DNA from: JALZAI01 sp038212215
GTDB taxonomy: Bacteria > Actinomycetota > Actinomycetes > Mycobacteriales > Jatrophihabitantaceae
Direction: 5' to 3'
DNA: 42,601 bases
Assembly: GCA_038212215.1 (NCBI GenBank)
Contig: JBBQUT010000037.1
Location: 1-42,601, forward strand
Below, one piece after another: positions 29,115 through 37,292 of the stretch (position 1 is the first letter of the stretch; every line of letters starts with the position of its first letter). The position numbers and the translations under genes were made by a program. Below the pieces are notes generated by a model. That model did no database searches. It saw nothing but the letters and a program-made list of their open reading frames with translations, and was not told the DNA's origin.

Positions 29115-29332
29115 GCAAGATCGCCCGCCCACCGCTGCGAATTACCGAACGGCTTCTCTGCGCGGCCTTGTTTAGCGTCCTGGTCACCATCGCCGGCAGC
29201 ATCCTGGCGTCGCTGCTCGAACTGGATTGGTCGATGATTTTCTTTGCTCCTGGTCCTGCGATCGCGATCTTCCTTGCCGGCCTGCTGCTCGCGCCGGTTC
29301 TGCGACCCCTCCTTCCCACGCCCCGGAAATGA
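29111..29332 (+). CDS. Small two-helix membrane protein, candidate immunity protein 2 for B2
   Basis: 73 aa from ATG 29111, overlapping the previous stop by ATGA and the next start by ATGA. A basic N-terminus is followed by hydrophobic segments at about 16-36 (LLCAALFSVLVTIAGSILAS) and 41-62 (MIFFAPGPAIAIFLAGLLLA). No family recognised. The double coupling implies fixed stoichiometry with its neighbours. Confidence 0.6.
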   Translation: MSKIARPPLRITERLLCAALFSVLVTIAGSILASLLELDWSMIFFAPGPAIAIFLAGLLLAPVLRPLLPTPRK

Positions 29333-29595
29333 GCCGTGCACGATCCATGTTGGACGTGTTCGCGACGCGGATGACCATGATGTCAAATGAAATGAACTTC
29401 ACCAGGATTGCCCGGCAGTTGCAGATCGTCGCGCTTGGGTACACGATCTTCCTGCTGGCGACTGGCCTTTTCGACGCCTTCGTCCAGATTCCGGCGCTCG
29501 ATCGATTGATCTTTCGCTCCGTGACGTTCCATGTTGTTCTCTTCGGCGTGCTGTGGATCTTTGCCGCCCTCGTTGCGCGGGGCCGCGATGGCTGA
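29329..29595 (+). CDS. Small two-helix membrane protein, candidate immunity protein 3 for B2
   Basis: 88 aa from ATG 29329 (ATGA overlap). Hydrophobic segments lie at about 34-50 (IVALGYTIFLLATGLF) and 66-83 (FHVVLFGVLWIFAALVA). Several in-frame Met codons near the start leave the N-terminus uncertain. No family recognised. Third member of a coupled trio between B2 and A2. Confidence 0.55.
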   Translation: MSRARSMLDVFATRMTMMSNEMNFTRIARQLQIVALGYTIFLLATGLFDAFVQIPALDRLIFRSVTFHVVLFGVLWIFAALVARGRDG

Positions 29596-29728
29596 GCTCG
29601 ATCGGGCCCGTCGTTTCGGAGGTATCGCTGACCGTTCCAGCGGTTCTGCTGACCGCGGGCCGTTATCGCAGCGCCATCGCGGGCTGGCTCACTCTTCGAT
29701 AGTCATGGCGGGAGACCTCAAGGCATGA
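29588..29728 (+). CDS. Short linking frame before A2
   Basis: 46 codons from ATG 29588, overlapping the previous gene by 8 nt and the A2 start by ATGA. The product is Arg/Ser-rich with no recognisable fold. It may simply couple translation into A2, or not be expressed. Confidence 0.25.
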   Translation: MAELDRARRFGGIADRSSGSADRGPLSQRHRGLAHSSIVMAGDLKA

Positions 29729-32259
29729 AGGCTGCTGTCCGATCGCATCTGCTGAAACTCCTCCTGTGCGTCGTGGGGCTGGCCCCGTGGTCCGTCCATG
29801 CAGACGGCTGGGCCGTTGGCGCCACCTACGAACCCCAGTGGGGCCCGACCTGCATGCAGTCGGGCGGTACGCAGGAGTGCATCAAGGGGCTCGGCCGCAA
29901 TTTTGGCTGGGCACCCGCCGCCGGGGATGCTTTCCGGGCGACGAACACCGATTGGTCCAACTTCATCAATAGCCAGCTCATCACCGGTGGGTTCACGGTC
30001 TGCAGCGTCGCCTACCAGTCGACGGAAACCTATGCGCCGCAGGGCCCGAGCCTCGGCCTGTGGCAGGGCCAGCAGGGTCTGCAGAAGTACAAGGTGATCG
30101 GCGACTGGAATCCTGCCAACGGCACGCGCTGCGACGTCGAATATTCGTGGGGCAAGCCGATGCCGGACGGCTTTTCGTATTGGGCGATCGAATGGGGAAG
30201 GGTGAGCTACTGCCCTGCTGGCTACACGACGCCGTCATCAGGGCCGTCGTACGACTACTGCACCCGCCAGCCGGTGGACTGCTGTCTGAAAGTCGGCAAC
30301 CCGATCGACCTGCTCGCCAAGGCCAAGGAGCAACAGGAGTCCGATTTCGCGTCGCCCGCACATGGCCTGGAAGTTGTCCGCTCCTACAACAGCAGCGGGC
30401 TCGCGCTTCTCGTCGGCGCGGACGCGTCGGCGACAACACGCGTCCTCGGCCCGTACTGGCGTCACAACTACCAGAGGCAGCTGGTCCTCGATGCGTCGAA
30501 CGCGGTCGTCGGCATCTACGGTGCTTATGGAACGACGGTCAGGTTCCGCAAGGTGGGTGGGATCTGGACAGCGCTCGGGTACCAGCGCGGTAAGCTTTTC
30601 GAGAACAAGGCCGGTCAGACGACGATCGGCTGGCGCTACCGCCCGCCGGACGGCTCCTTCGAGGACTACGACGCCGCGGGCAATCTGCTCTCCCTGTCCA
30701 GCATCGATGGCAAGCAGATCACGTTCGCCTACACCGACGGAACCCTCGGCCCCAACGGCGCGGCAGCTCTCGACGATGCCGCGACGCCGGTACCCGCCGG
30801 CCTGCTGCGTCGGGCCCTCGACCAGTTCGGCCGCAGCCTGGTCTACGACTATTCCGCGCAGGGCATGCTGCTGCGCATCTCGCTGCCGGACGGGACGTTC
30901 GTCAAGTACACGTATCTCAACAGCAACCCGCGCACCGTCGAGTACGCGGACGCCAGCACGCGAACGTACCTCTACACGGCCGACGACAACTTCGCTGTCG
31001 GCAACCCGAGCCTGCTCATGGGCATTGTTGACGAGCTCGGCGTGCGCGTCTCGTACTACAAATACGACCCGTTCAGTTTCACACCGACGTCCACGTCTGG
31101 GCCGGGCACGATCGGCGCCTATTCGGTGTCGTATCCGAACGGCGTGCCGGCGGTCGTCGATCCCACCCATGCCGCGCGCTCGTGGACGACGACCGTCGCG
31201 AATGGCATTGCCCGGGTCGCCTCGGAGACCCGGGCTTGCAGCACGCCCGAATGCACCGGCACGGTGTCGCAGACATCGGCCTACGACGCCACGGGCTCAA
31301 TGAGCGAGCGGCGCGACTTCAACGGCGTGGGAACCTGCTTCGTCAACGATCCTATTCGCAAGGTGGAGATGGTTCGCGTCGAAGGCGTGCCGAAGACGTC
31401 GACCTGCGCGACCTACACGCCGGATGGCGCAGCGCTGGCGGCGGGCGTGCGCAAGATCACCATGAGCTGGCACCCGGACCTCGACATCGAGGTAAAACGT
31501 GCAGAGCCCGGCAAGGTCACTTCCTCGATCTACAACGGCCAGCCAGACCCCTTCAACGGCGGGGCGGTCGCCAGCTGCGCACCGACGGATGCGCTGCTTC
31601 CGGACGGCAAGCCCATCGTCGTCTTGTGCCGCAAGGTCGAGGTCGCCACCGCGGACGCCGACGGCAGGCAGGGCATGGCCGCGCCGGCCCAGGCTGGCGT
31701 GGCGCCGCGCCAGACGACCATGACCTACAACCGGCAGGGACAGCTCCTCACGGTCAAGGGCCCGCGCACGGACGTCAACGACACGACGACATATGCCTAC
31801 TTCGCGGACACGACCGTCGACCACACGACGGGCGACCTGAGTCAGGTCACGAACGCCGTCGGCCAGGCCACGCGCTACTTGCAATACGACCGGGGGGGCC
31901 GGCTATTGCAGGCGAACGACGCGAACAGCGTCACGACCGTCAACGAATACGACCTACGTGGCCGGCTGCTGCGGTCGACGGTCGGCGGTCTGCGCACGAC
32001 GAACACCTACGACCTGACCGGGCAGCTCAAGAGCATCACCGCGCCCAGTGGCGCGGCGCGCGTGATGGCGTACGACGCCGCCCATCGCCTGACGGCCGTC
32101 ACCGACGCGGCTGGCAATACGACGACTTACACGCTCGACGATGCCGGCAACCGGATCCAGGAGCAGACGACCGATGCCGGCGGCAACGTGCTGCGGACCA
32201 TCGTTCGCCGCTTCGACGCTTTCGGGCGGGTCCAGGTGGTGACGGGCGCGAGCCAGTAG
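29725..32259 (+). CDS. A2: complete DUF6531/YD-repeat RHS protein without core or tip
   Basis: 844 aa. A clear Sec signal peptide is cleaved near VHA|DG (26/27). The N-terminal ~180 residues are cysteine-containing and unidentified. From about 190, GNPIDLLAKAKEQQESDF...YNSSG..YWRHNYQR matches the DUF6531 module that opens many RHS proteins. YD repeats follow to the C-terminus, ending YDAFGR..VVTGASQ. There is no RHS core and no toxin tip; the array stops in mid-repeat, just where the YD arrays of B1 and B2 would resume. A1 is a truncated paralogue lying directly upstream of B1. Here A2 lies downstream of B2 and has no B gene behind it. Confidence 0.88.
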   Translation: MKAAVRSHLLKLLLCVVGLAPWSVHADGWAVGATYEPQWGPTCMQSGGTQECIKGLGRNFGWAPAAGDAFRATNTDWSNFINSQLITGGFTVCSVAYQSTETYAPQGPSLGLWQGQQGLQKYKVIGDWNPANGTRCDVEYSWGKPMPDGFSYWAIEWGRVSYCPAGYTTPSSGPSYDYCTRQPVDCCLKVGNPIDLLAKAKEQQESDFASPAHGLEVVRSYNSSGLALLVGADASATTRVLGPYWRHNYQRQLVLDASNAVVGIYGAYGTTVRFRKVGGIWTALGYQRGKLFENKAGQTTIGWRYRPPDGSFEDYDAAGNLLSLSSIDGKQITFAYTDGTLGPNGAAALDDAATPVPAGLLRRALDQFGRSLVYDYSAQGMLLRISLPDGTFVKYTYLNSNPRTVEYADASTRTYLYTADDNFAVGNPSLLMGIVDELGVRVSYYKYDPFSFTPTSTSGPGTIGAYSVSYPNGVPAVVDPTHAARSWTTTVANGIARVASETRACSTPECTGTVSQTSAYDATGSMSERRDFNGVGTCFVNDPIRKVEMVRVEGVPKTSTCATYTPDGAALAAGVRKITMSWHPDLDIEVKRAEPGKVTSSIYNGQPDPFNGGAVASCAPTDALLPDGKPIVVLCRKVEVATADADGRQGMAAPAQAGVAPRQTTMTYNRQGQLLTVKGPRTDVNDTTTYAYFADTTVDHTTGDLSQVTNAVGQATRYLQYDRGGRLLQANDANSVTTVNEYDLRGRLLRSTVGGLRTTNTYDLTGQLKSITAPSGAARVMAYDAAHRLTAVTDAAGNTTTYTLDDAGNRIQEQTTDAGGNVLRTIVRRFDAFGRVQVVTGASQ

Positions 32260-33146
32260 GGCTGGAATGGTCGGCCGCCGTGCCGACGCGAACCGAGACT
32301 CGACATGGATGAAGTCGCCCGGCGCTCCCTGAAGGGTGTCCACGAACGCCTCGGTTACCTCCGCATCCGGTTGCCGAACCGGCCGAGCGGGCTTGGCGAT
32401 GTCGGAATCACGCAAGGTGGCGTCTTCGAGCGGCGCTCCAATCTCGCCAACCTGCCGGTCGCGTTCAAGATCCGGTCAGCCGTCTAAACCATTAACCTGA
32501 GTACACCTCGGAAAGCGGGGTCGACATCACCATAAAGGCCGACGGCAAGACGCTCCAGGGAGCCAACATTCCCTCGGGCGAGCGCCGGAGCGAGCCTGAA
32601 GTTCAGCGCCCGGGGCGGCTTCGTCTTTGAAGTTGACCGTGGGTAAGAGCGAGAACGAGACGGGCGTGCGCCCGGCAGCAAGCGCCGGCCTCGGGGCAGG
32701 CTGTCCGTCCGCGGGATAGGTGCGGTGGCCCTGGCGGCGGGATTGTTCCTGCGCTATCTCAGCATCGGCTTTCGCGCCGGTGGGTCTTGGAGCGGGTCTT
32801 CCAATGCACCGCTTCGAAGTAATACGCCGGCGAGGGGTCGCGCCCCTTGTCGAGTATCGGGACATCAAGAGGGGGGTTCGACTACGACCCTTCAATCATT
32901 CTGCGTCGGAACTTCCAGAGTGGGGGAGGTGCTAGCGAAGGGCCGCTCGCGCGACGTGCGTCCACCAATTCGGCGGATAACGAGTCTGCGCAACTCTTCT
33001 TGCCCCGAGAGGGTCGGGAAGCCTGGGCAGCTCCGATCAGCGACGCAGCACAGTTGCTCAAGTCCGGAATGCGTCGGCGCTCGGTCAGTGTCGAACGCGA
33101 CAGCGTCGATCGTCGAGGGCTCGAGCGTCCGCGTCATGCCCGATCC
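32260..33146. other. Gene-poor, decayed stretch
   Basis: I find no intact gene. Short minus-strand frames (32484-32681, 32527-32895) look like degraded coding DNA but I cannot assign a family. A motif at 32541-32566 is repeated imperfectly at 36241-36270. The boundary with A2 suggests deletion of a following B-type gene. Confidence 0.45.
32892..33137 (-). CDS. Small hypothetical frame after the GTPase gene
   Basis: 81 codons on the minus strand from ATG 33137, starting about 9 nt after the GTPase stop. The first ~18 residues (MTRTLEPSTIDAVAFDTD) look like an authentic start; the rest is compositionally odd and may be read-through into debris. It could be the N-terminal stub of the next gene of the operon. 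Confidence 0.25.
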   Translation of the reverse strand: MTRTLEPSTIDAVAFDTDRAPTHSGLEQLCCVADRSCPGFPTLSGQEELRRLVIRRIGGRTSRERPFASTSPTLEVPTQND

Positions 33147-34628
33147 TCAGTCGAACAGGGTCTCGCTCTCGGGATAGAGTCGCGTCAGCGTGCCCACGAT
33201 GGCCGCGCGGACGATGGGCGAGAGCGCCGTCGCGAGCGCGGCGCCGTCGTCGGCGCCGGCGTCCGGAAGCACCCGGCTCGCCCACGCGGCCGCCAGCGCC
33301 TCGCGCTGCGGCGCGAGCGCCGCTTGCACGACGCCCCTCCAGTGCGGCGCCGATTCACTCTCGGCCCAGTCGCCGCGGCCGCGCCCGAAATGCGCGACCG
33401 CGAGGTAGCGGAGCACCGCCGCCTCGACGATCGTGTCGAGCGCTTCGGCATTCCAGGCGAGCCACGAGCGGTCGGTGCCGCGCACGAGGTTCACGCAACG
33501 CGCGAGGCCGGCCGAGCCGAGGGCACCGATCAGGCCACCCGCGAGCATTCCGCCACCGAGCGTCAGGCCGCCGCTCAGCAGGTCGGCCTTCAGGCCGACG
33601 AGGGCGCCGGTGACGACGCCACCCCACAACGCGGCCTTCTTCTCGTCGAGGTGCAGGCGCATCTCGAAGTGTGTCGCCATCCGGGTCAGGATCTCGCCCT
33701 GCACCTGGCCGCCGAGTCCGTACAGGCCGATCAGCGCCTGCGTGTCGGCGCGTACCTCGCCGTCGAGACGCAGCGCGAGCGCCTTCTGCGCGTGCGTCGC
33801 CGGCGCATCGACGCCGCGGCCGATGCCGATGGCGGCGCCGGCGCGGCGCAGGCCGGTGCGCACGCCGCCCTCGGGCAAGGCTTCGACGGCCAGGGCGGTG
33901 CGCGCGAGGTGGGCCGCGATCTCGGTGATCGACGCGTCGAAGATCGCGAGCTGACGGTGTTGCCACGCCGCGCGCAAGCGGCCCATGCGCGCACGCTTGG
34001 CTTCGGGCAAGGCCGCGGCGATCGCGTCGAGCAGCGTCGCCTCTTGCACCCAGCAGCGCGCGAACGAATCGAACGCCAGGATCGCGCGCACCGCCGGCAG
34101 TGTGGCGAGGCGGGCGCGCCAGCGCGCCAGCTCGGCCTGCTCGACGCTCGCCTCGCGCGGCGCGCCGAGCTGGTTGAGGAGGACGATCAAGGGCTTGCCG
34201 ATCCAGGCGAGAAGTTCCATCTCCGGTCCGACGTAGGCCGCCGCCTCGGGCGATTCGGAAGCATTGACGAGATAGAGCATCACGTCGGCCTCGTCGCGCA
34301 GGTTGCGCAGCGCCATCTGGCTCGACCAGAATGGCCGGTCGCGCCAGCGATCCCACACCTCGCTCAGGAACCAGCCGATCGGATGCACTGACTGCCTGAG
34401 GCGGCGCGCGAGGCGCACGCTGTCGCCGAAGCCCGGCGTGTCCCAGAGCAGCAGCGTCTCGCCTTCGGGCGTCTCGAGCATCGTCTGCACGTCGGCGAAT
34501 TCGGTGACGTGCGGCGCGTCGCCCACCTCGCCGACGTCCTTTCTGAGCAGCGTGCGCGCGAGCGTCGTCTTGCCGACGTTGGTGTGCGAGACGAGGCTGA
34601 GCGAGATGCTGTTCTGCGACGCACTCAT
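33147..34628 (-). CDS. DUF3482-type GTPase
   Basis: 493 aa from ATG 34628, overlapping the upstream DUF2868 gene by 4 nt; the frame continues further upstream but that part is a shadow. The N-terminal Era-like GTPase domain has a G1 loop SHTNVGKT at 14-21 (first Gly of GxxxxGK replaced by Ser), G3 DTPGF at 63-67 and a G4-like NQLG instead of NKxD. The C-terminal half is the DUF3482 region with a glycine-rich hydrophobic hairpin (about 330-375, GGVVTGALVG...GGGMLAGGLIGALG) suggesting membrane contact. These two families are commonly paired in betaproteobacteria; the function is unknown. Confidence 0.85.
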   Translation of the reverse strand: MSASQNSISLSLVSHTNVGKTTLARTLLRKDVGEVGDAPHVTEFADVQTMLETPEGETLLLWDTPGFGDSVRLARRLRQSVHPIGWFLSEVWDRWRDRPFWSSQMALRNLRDEADVMLYLVNASESPEAAAYVGPEMELLAWIGKPLIVLLNQLGAPREASVEQAELARWRARLATLPAVRAILAFDSFARCWVQEATLLDAIAAALPEAKRARMGRLRAAWQHRQLAIFDASITEIAAHLARTALAVEALPEGGVRTGLRRAGAAIGIGRGVDAPATHAQKALALRLDGEVRADTQALIGLYGLGGQVQGEILTRMATHFEMRLHLDEKKAALWGGVVTGALVGLKADLLSGGLTLGGGMLAGGLIGALGSAGLARCVNLVRGTDRSWLAWNAEALDTIVEAAVLRYLAVAHFGRGRGDWAESESAPHWRGVVQAALAPQREALAAAWASRVLPDAGADDGAALATALSPIVRAAIVGTLTRLYPESETLFD

Positions 34629-36109
34629 GGCGCGGCCGCCGGCAGCGCGAAGGCGTCGCGCAGCGATGGCGCGATCGCCGCGGGCTCCGCCGCGGCCTCG
34701 AGGTCGACACCGAGCGGCGCCGCGGCAAGGGGCTCGGCCCAGCGCCGCCATACCTCGCGCCGCTGAGCGAGGCGCTCGGCGAGATGCGCGAAGCGGCGTG
34801 CGAAGGCGCCCTCCTCGAGAAGCACCGCAAGCGCCGCCCCGGCCGGCAGCGCCGCGCCGACGCGCTGCACGAAACGGCCGTGGTGCTCGGCCTCGGGCGT
34901 CGCCGAAAGATCGAAGAGGACGATCGCGTGCGTCGTGGCTGCCGGCGGCGCCGGCACCGCGTCGTCCTCGCCGCCGAAGGCGACGGCGGGCGCGATCCAC
35001 GGCGCGACGCGTGGCCCGAACGCTTCGGCGAGCAGCGCGCGCAGCGCCAGCGCCGCCTGCGCGGAAAGCGTGCAAGCGTACGGATAGACGGCGACCTCGG
35101 CGGCCGCGCCGCGCTGCAGCCGCGCCAGGCGCTGGAAATACGGCGCGTCGAGCGGCAACGCGAAGCGCCGCGAACGCGAACGCGCGAGCGCCGCCGCCGT
35201 CAGCGCCAGCAGCAAGCGCGGCACGACGACGACGACGACGAGCGTCGTCGCGAGCAGGTGGATCCAGGTGGCGGCCGGCGCGCCGGCGCCCGTCTGCCCC
35301 GACGCCGATCGCATCGCCGCGAAGGCGGCGACGTCGGGCAGGGCCATGCCGGTGAGCCACGAAGCCGGTGCGAGCAGCGTCGCGACCAGTGCGTGCGCCT
35401 TGACGGCGTCGAGGAAAGTGCTCTCCCAGGTGACCCGGTAGTCGAGCACCAGGCCGCGGGCGTAGAGCCCCGCGACGAGGCCAAGCGCGAGCGCGGCGGC
35501 GCCGGCATGCAGGAGCACCTCGCTGCGGAGCACGGCCAGGCCGCGACTGCGCTCGAGCCAGAGCGCGGTACAGCGGCGCAGCGCGTGCGCGCTGCCGCCC
35601 GCGGCCAGCGCCGGTAGGCGTCGGCGCTGACGCAGCAGTGACTCGATGCCGCGAACGATCGGGCCAGGCCGGTTCTCAACGCCAGCGCGCGTGCGCCGCC
35701 GCACGGCGGACCAGACCGGCAGCACGAGCAGCAAGATGTAGACGACGACGTTCCAGGCGAGCACGCCCCAGAGCGGCGGCGCCAGCAGGTTGATGCGCTG
35801 GCCAACGCCGATGCTGTCGGCGACTAGGCCGAGCGCGAAGGAGATTGCGGCGAGTAGCGGCAGCCAGGCGAGTGGCCGCACCGGCGCCGCGAGCATCTTC
35901 GCAAGGAGCGGTTCGCGCTGCGCCAGGCGCTGCAGCGCGTGGCGCGCGCGCTGTGCGACGAAGCCGTCGGCGTCCTTCTCGGCATCGGCCGCCTCGAGGG
36001 CGACACGGTCGGCCCAGACGCGGTCGTCTTCGCTCCAGGTCGGCGCCGCCGACTGCGCCGTCTCGAATGCCTCGAGGCAGGTGACGCTTCGCGCGCTGGA
36101 CTCATCCAT
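34625..36109 (-). CDS. DUF2868 membrane protein
   Basis: 494 aa, start ATG 36109. Predicted membrane helices at about 80-100 (LAWLPLLAAISFALGLVA), 112-135 (GVLAWNVVVYILLLVLPVW), 200-220 and 275-300 (LLATTLVVVVVVPRLLLAL). A soluble C-terminal domain follows (about 320-494) with GGEDDAV and a DLSATPEAEHHGRF segment. First gene of a two-gene operon whose stop overlaps the GTPase start (4 nt). Probably an inner-membrane partner of the GTPase; role unknown. Confidence 0.85.
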   Translation of the reverse strand: MDESSARSVTCLEAFETAQSAAPTWSEDDRVWADRVALEAADAEKDADGFVAQRARHALQRLAQREPLLAKMLAAPVRPLAWLPLLAAISFALGLVADSIGVGQRINLLAPPLWGVLAWNVVVYILLLVLPVWSAVRRRTRAGVENRPGPIVRGIESLLRQRRRLPALAAGGSAHALRRCTALWLERSRGLAVLRSEVLLHAGAAALALGLVAGLYARGLVLDYRVTWESTFLDAVKAHALVATLLAPASWLTGMALPDVAAFAAMRSASGQTGAGAPAATWIHLLATTLVVVVVVPRLLLALTAAALARSRSRRFALPLDAPYFQRLARLQRGAAAEVAVYPYACTLSAQAALALRALLAEAFGPRVAPWIAPAVAFGGEDDAVPAPPAATTHAIVLFDLSATPEAEHHGRFVQRVGAALPAGAALAVLLEEGAFARRFAHLAERLAQRREVWRRWAEPLAAAPLGVDLEAAAEPAAIAPSLRDAFALPAAAP

Positions 36110-36473
36110 TATCGGCTCGCGGTCCGTGCGCTACGCGAAGGCCGCCGCATCTGTACGCGCTCGGCATAAGCCGGCTGCCGGACGTCGAATTTGGACACCT
36201 GGTCGGCAGGTTCTCCACGCCGATGAAGCGCTTGGCGAACGACACGGCAAGGAGCTCCAGGGAGGCCAAGCCTCGAATCTAACCCCTGTCAGGCTGCTCG
36301 CAAGCCCCGACTTGCTCAAGCCGCGTCCGGCGCTCGGGACATCCTGCGCCAGGTGACCGTGTCAATTTGCTGGAAAGATGCGAATACCCCAAGTTAGTGC
36401 GAGACCTAGCTCAAGGCAACAGAACATACGCAGAAACCTCGGTTTTATGTCGTTTATTGCATATGATCTGGGG
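36110..36473. other. Intergenic stretch before abiE
   Basis: No intact gene is seen. It contains an imperfect copy (36241-36270) of a motif also present at 32541-32566, so it may be mobile-element debris. A short inverted repeat AAACC-TC-GGTTT (about 36435-36446) and a TATGAT box (about 36462-36467) lie just upstream of abiEi and could belong to its autoregulated promoter. Confidence 0.35.
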
Positions 36474-37292
36474 ATGGCGCTCCTCGAGCAATTTATCGAT
36501 AGCCAGCTTGCGCGGGGGAAGGCGTACTTCGTCCGGGACGAAGCGCAGGGGGCCATCGATGCGTCGCCCGTGGCGCTCACTGCCGCCATCACCCGCCAGG
36601 TCAAGAAGAGGCGGCTGGCGCGGCCGCGCCATGGCTTCTACCTGATCCTTCGTCCCGAGGACCAGCCCTTTGGGGCGCCGGACCCGGTCCGCTGGATCGA
36701 CCCCTTGATGAAGCACCAAGGCATCGACTATCGGGTCAGCCTGTTGCGCGCGGCGGCCTTCCACGGTTCCTCGCACCAGGCGGCGATGGTCTTTCAGGTG
36801 GCGGTGCCGCGCCAGTTGCGCGACTTCCAGATCGGCCGCCATCGCATGCAGTTCGTCTACCAGGCGCCCGCGGCCTTCGACCGCGTGAACGTCTTGGACA
36901 ACCTCGACCAGCTCAAGAGCGACGCCGGCTATGCAAAGGTCGCCGGCGTCGAGCTCACGCTGCTCGACTGCGCGCGCTACTTCCACAAGGCTGGCGGCAT
37001 CAATGGCGTGGCGCAGGTCGTCAAGGACATCGGCGCCAAGGCCGAGCCGCGCAGACTGGCGCGGATCGCCGCGGCATACGAGAACTCGGCGGTGCGCCGG
37101 CTCGGCTACCTGCTGGAGAAGATGGGCCTCGATCGCCAGGCGCGAGCCCTCGAGCCACTCGCCCGGCGGGCCCGGTCGAGCGTCGCGCTTGACCCTTCGG
37201 CAAGACCGGTGAGCAAGTCCCTCGCGCTTTCTTGCGAGAAAGACGCAAAGTGGCGCCTCGTCATCAACGAACCCGTGGAAGTCGACTTTTGA
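36474..37292 (+). CDS. abiEi: AbiEi-type antitoxin (type IV toxin-antitoxin)
   Basis: 272 aa from ATG 36474, chosen because homologues typically begin M..LLEQFI...LARG; in-frame ATGs at 36447 and 36378 are alternatives. The N-terminal winged-helix region (about 1-60) reads LLEQFIDSQLARGKAYF...AAITRQVKKRRLARPRHGFYLI. The central domain contains YRVSLLRAAAFHG and the VELTLLDCARYFHKAGG motif. AbiEi represses its own promoter and counteracts the AbiEii nucleotidyltransferase. The stop overlaps the toxin start (TTGA). Confidence 0.9.
   Translation: MALLEQFIDSQLARGKAYFVRDEAQGAIDASPVALTAAITRQVKKRRLARPRHGFYLILRPEDQPFGAPDPVRWIDPLMKHQGIDYRVSLLRAAAFHGSSHQAAMVFQVAVPRQLRDFQIGRHRMQFVYQAPAAFDRVNVLDNLDQLKSDAGYAKVAGVELTLLDCARYFHKAGGINGVAQVVKDIGAKAEPRRLARIAAAYENSAVRRLGYLLEKMGLDRQARALEPLARRARSSVALDPSARPVSKSLALSCEKDAKWRLVINEPVEVDF

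Noticed and set aside
1682..32259. T6SS-delivered RHS effectors
   Set aside because: No VgrG, PAAR, Hcp or adaptor gene is seen, and B1, B2 and A2 have Sec-type signals, which T6SS effectors lack.
33147..35360. 737-codon version of the GTPase
   Set aside because: The N-terminal extension is Ala/Arg-rich and overlaps the DUF2868 gene; ATG 34628 with a 4-nt overlap places the P-loop correctly.
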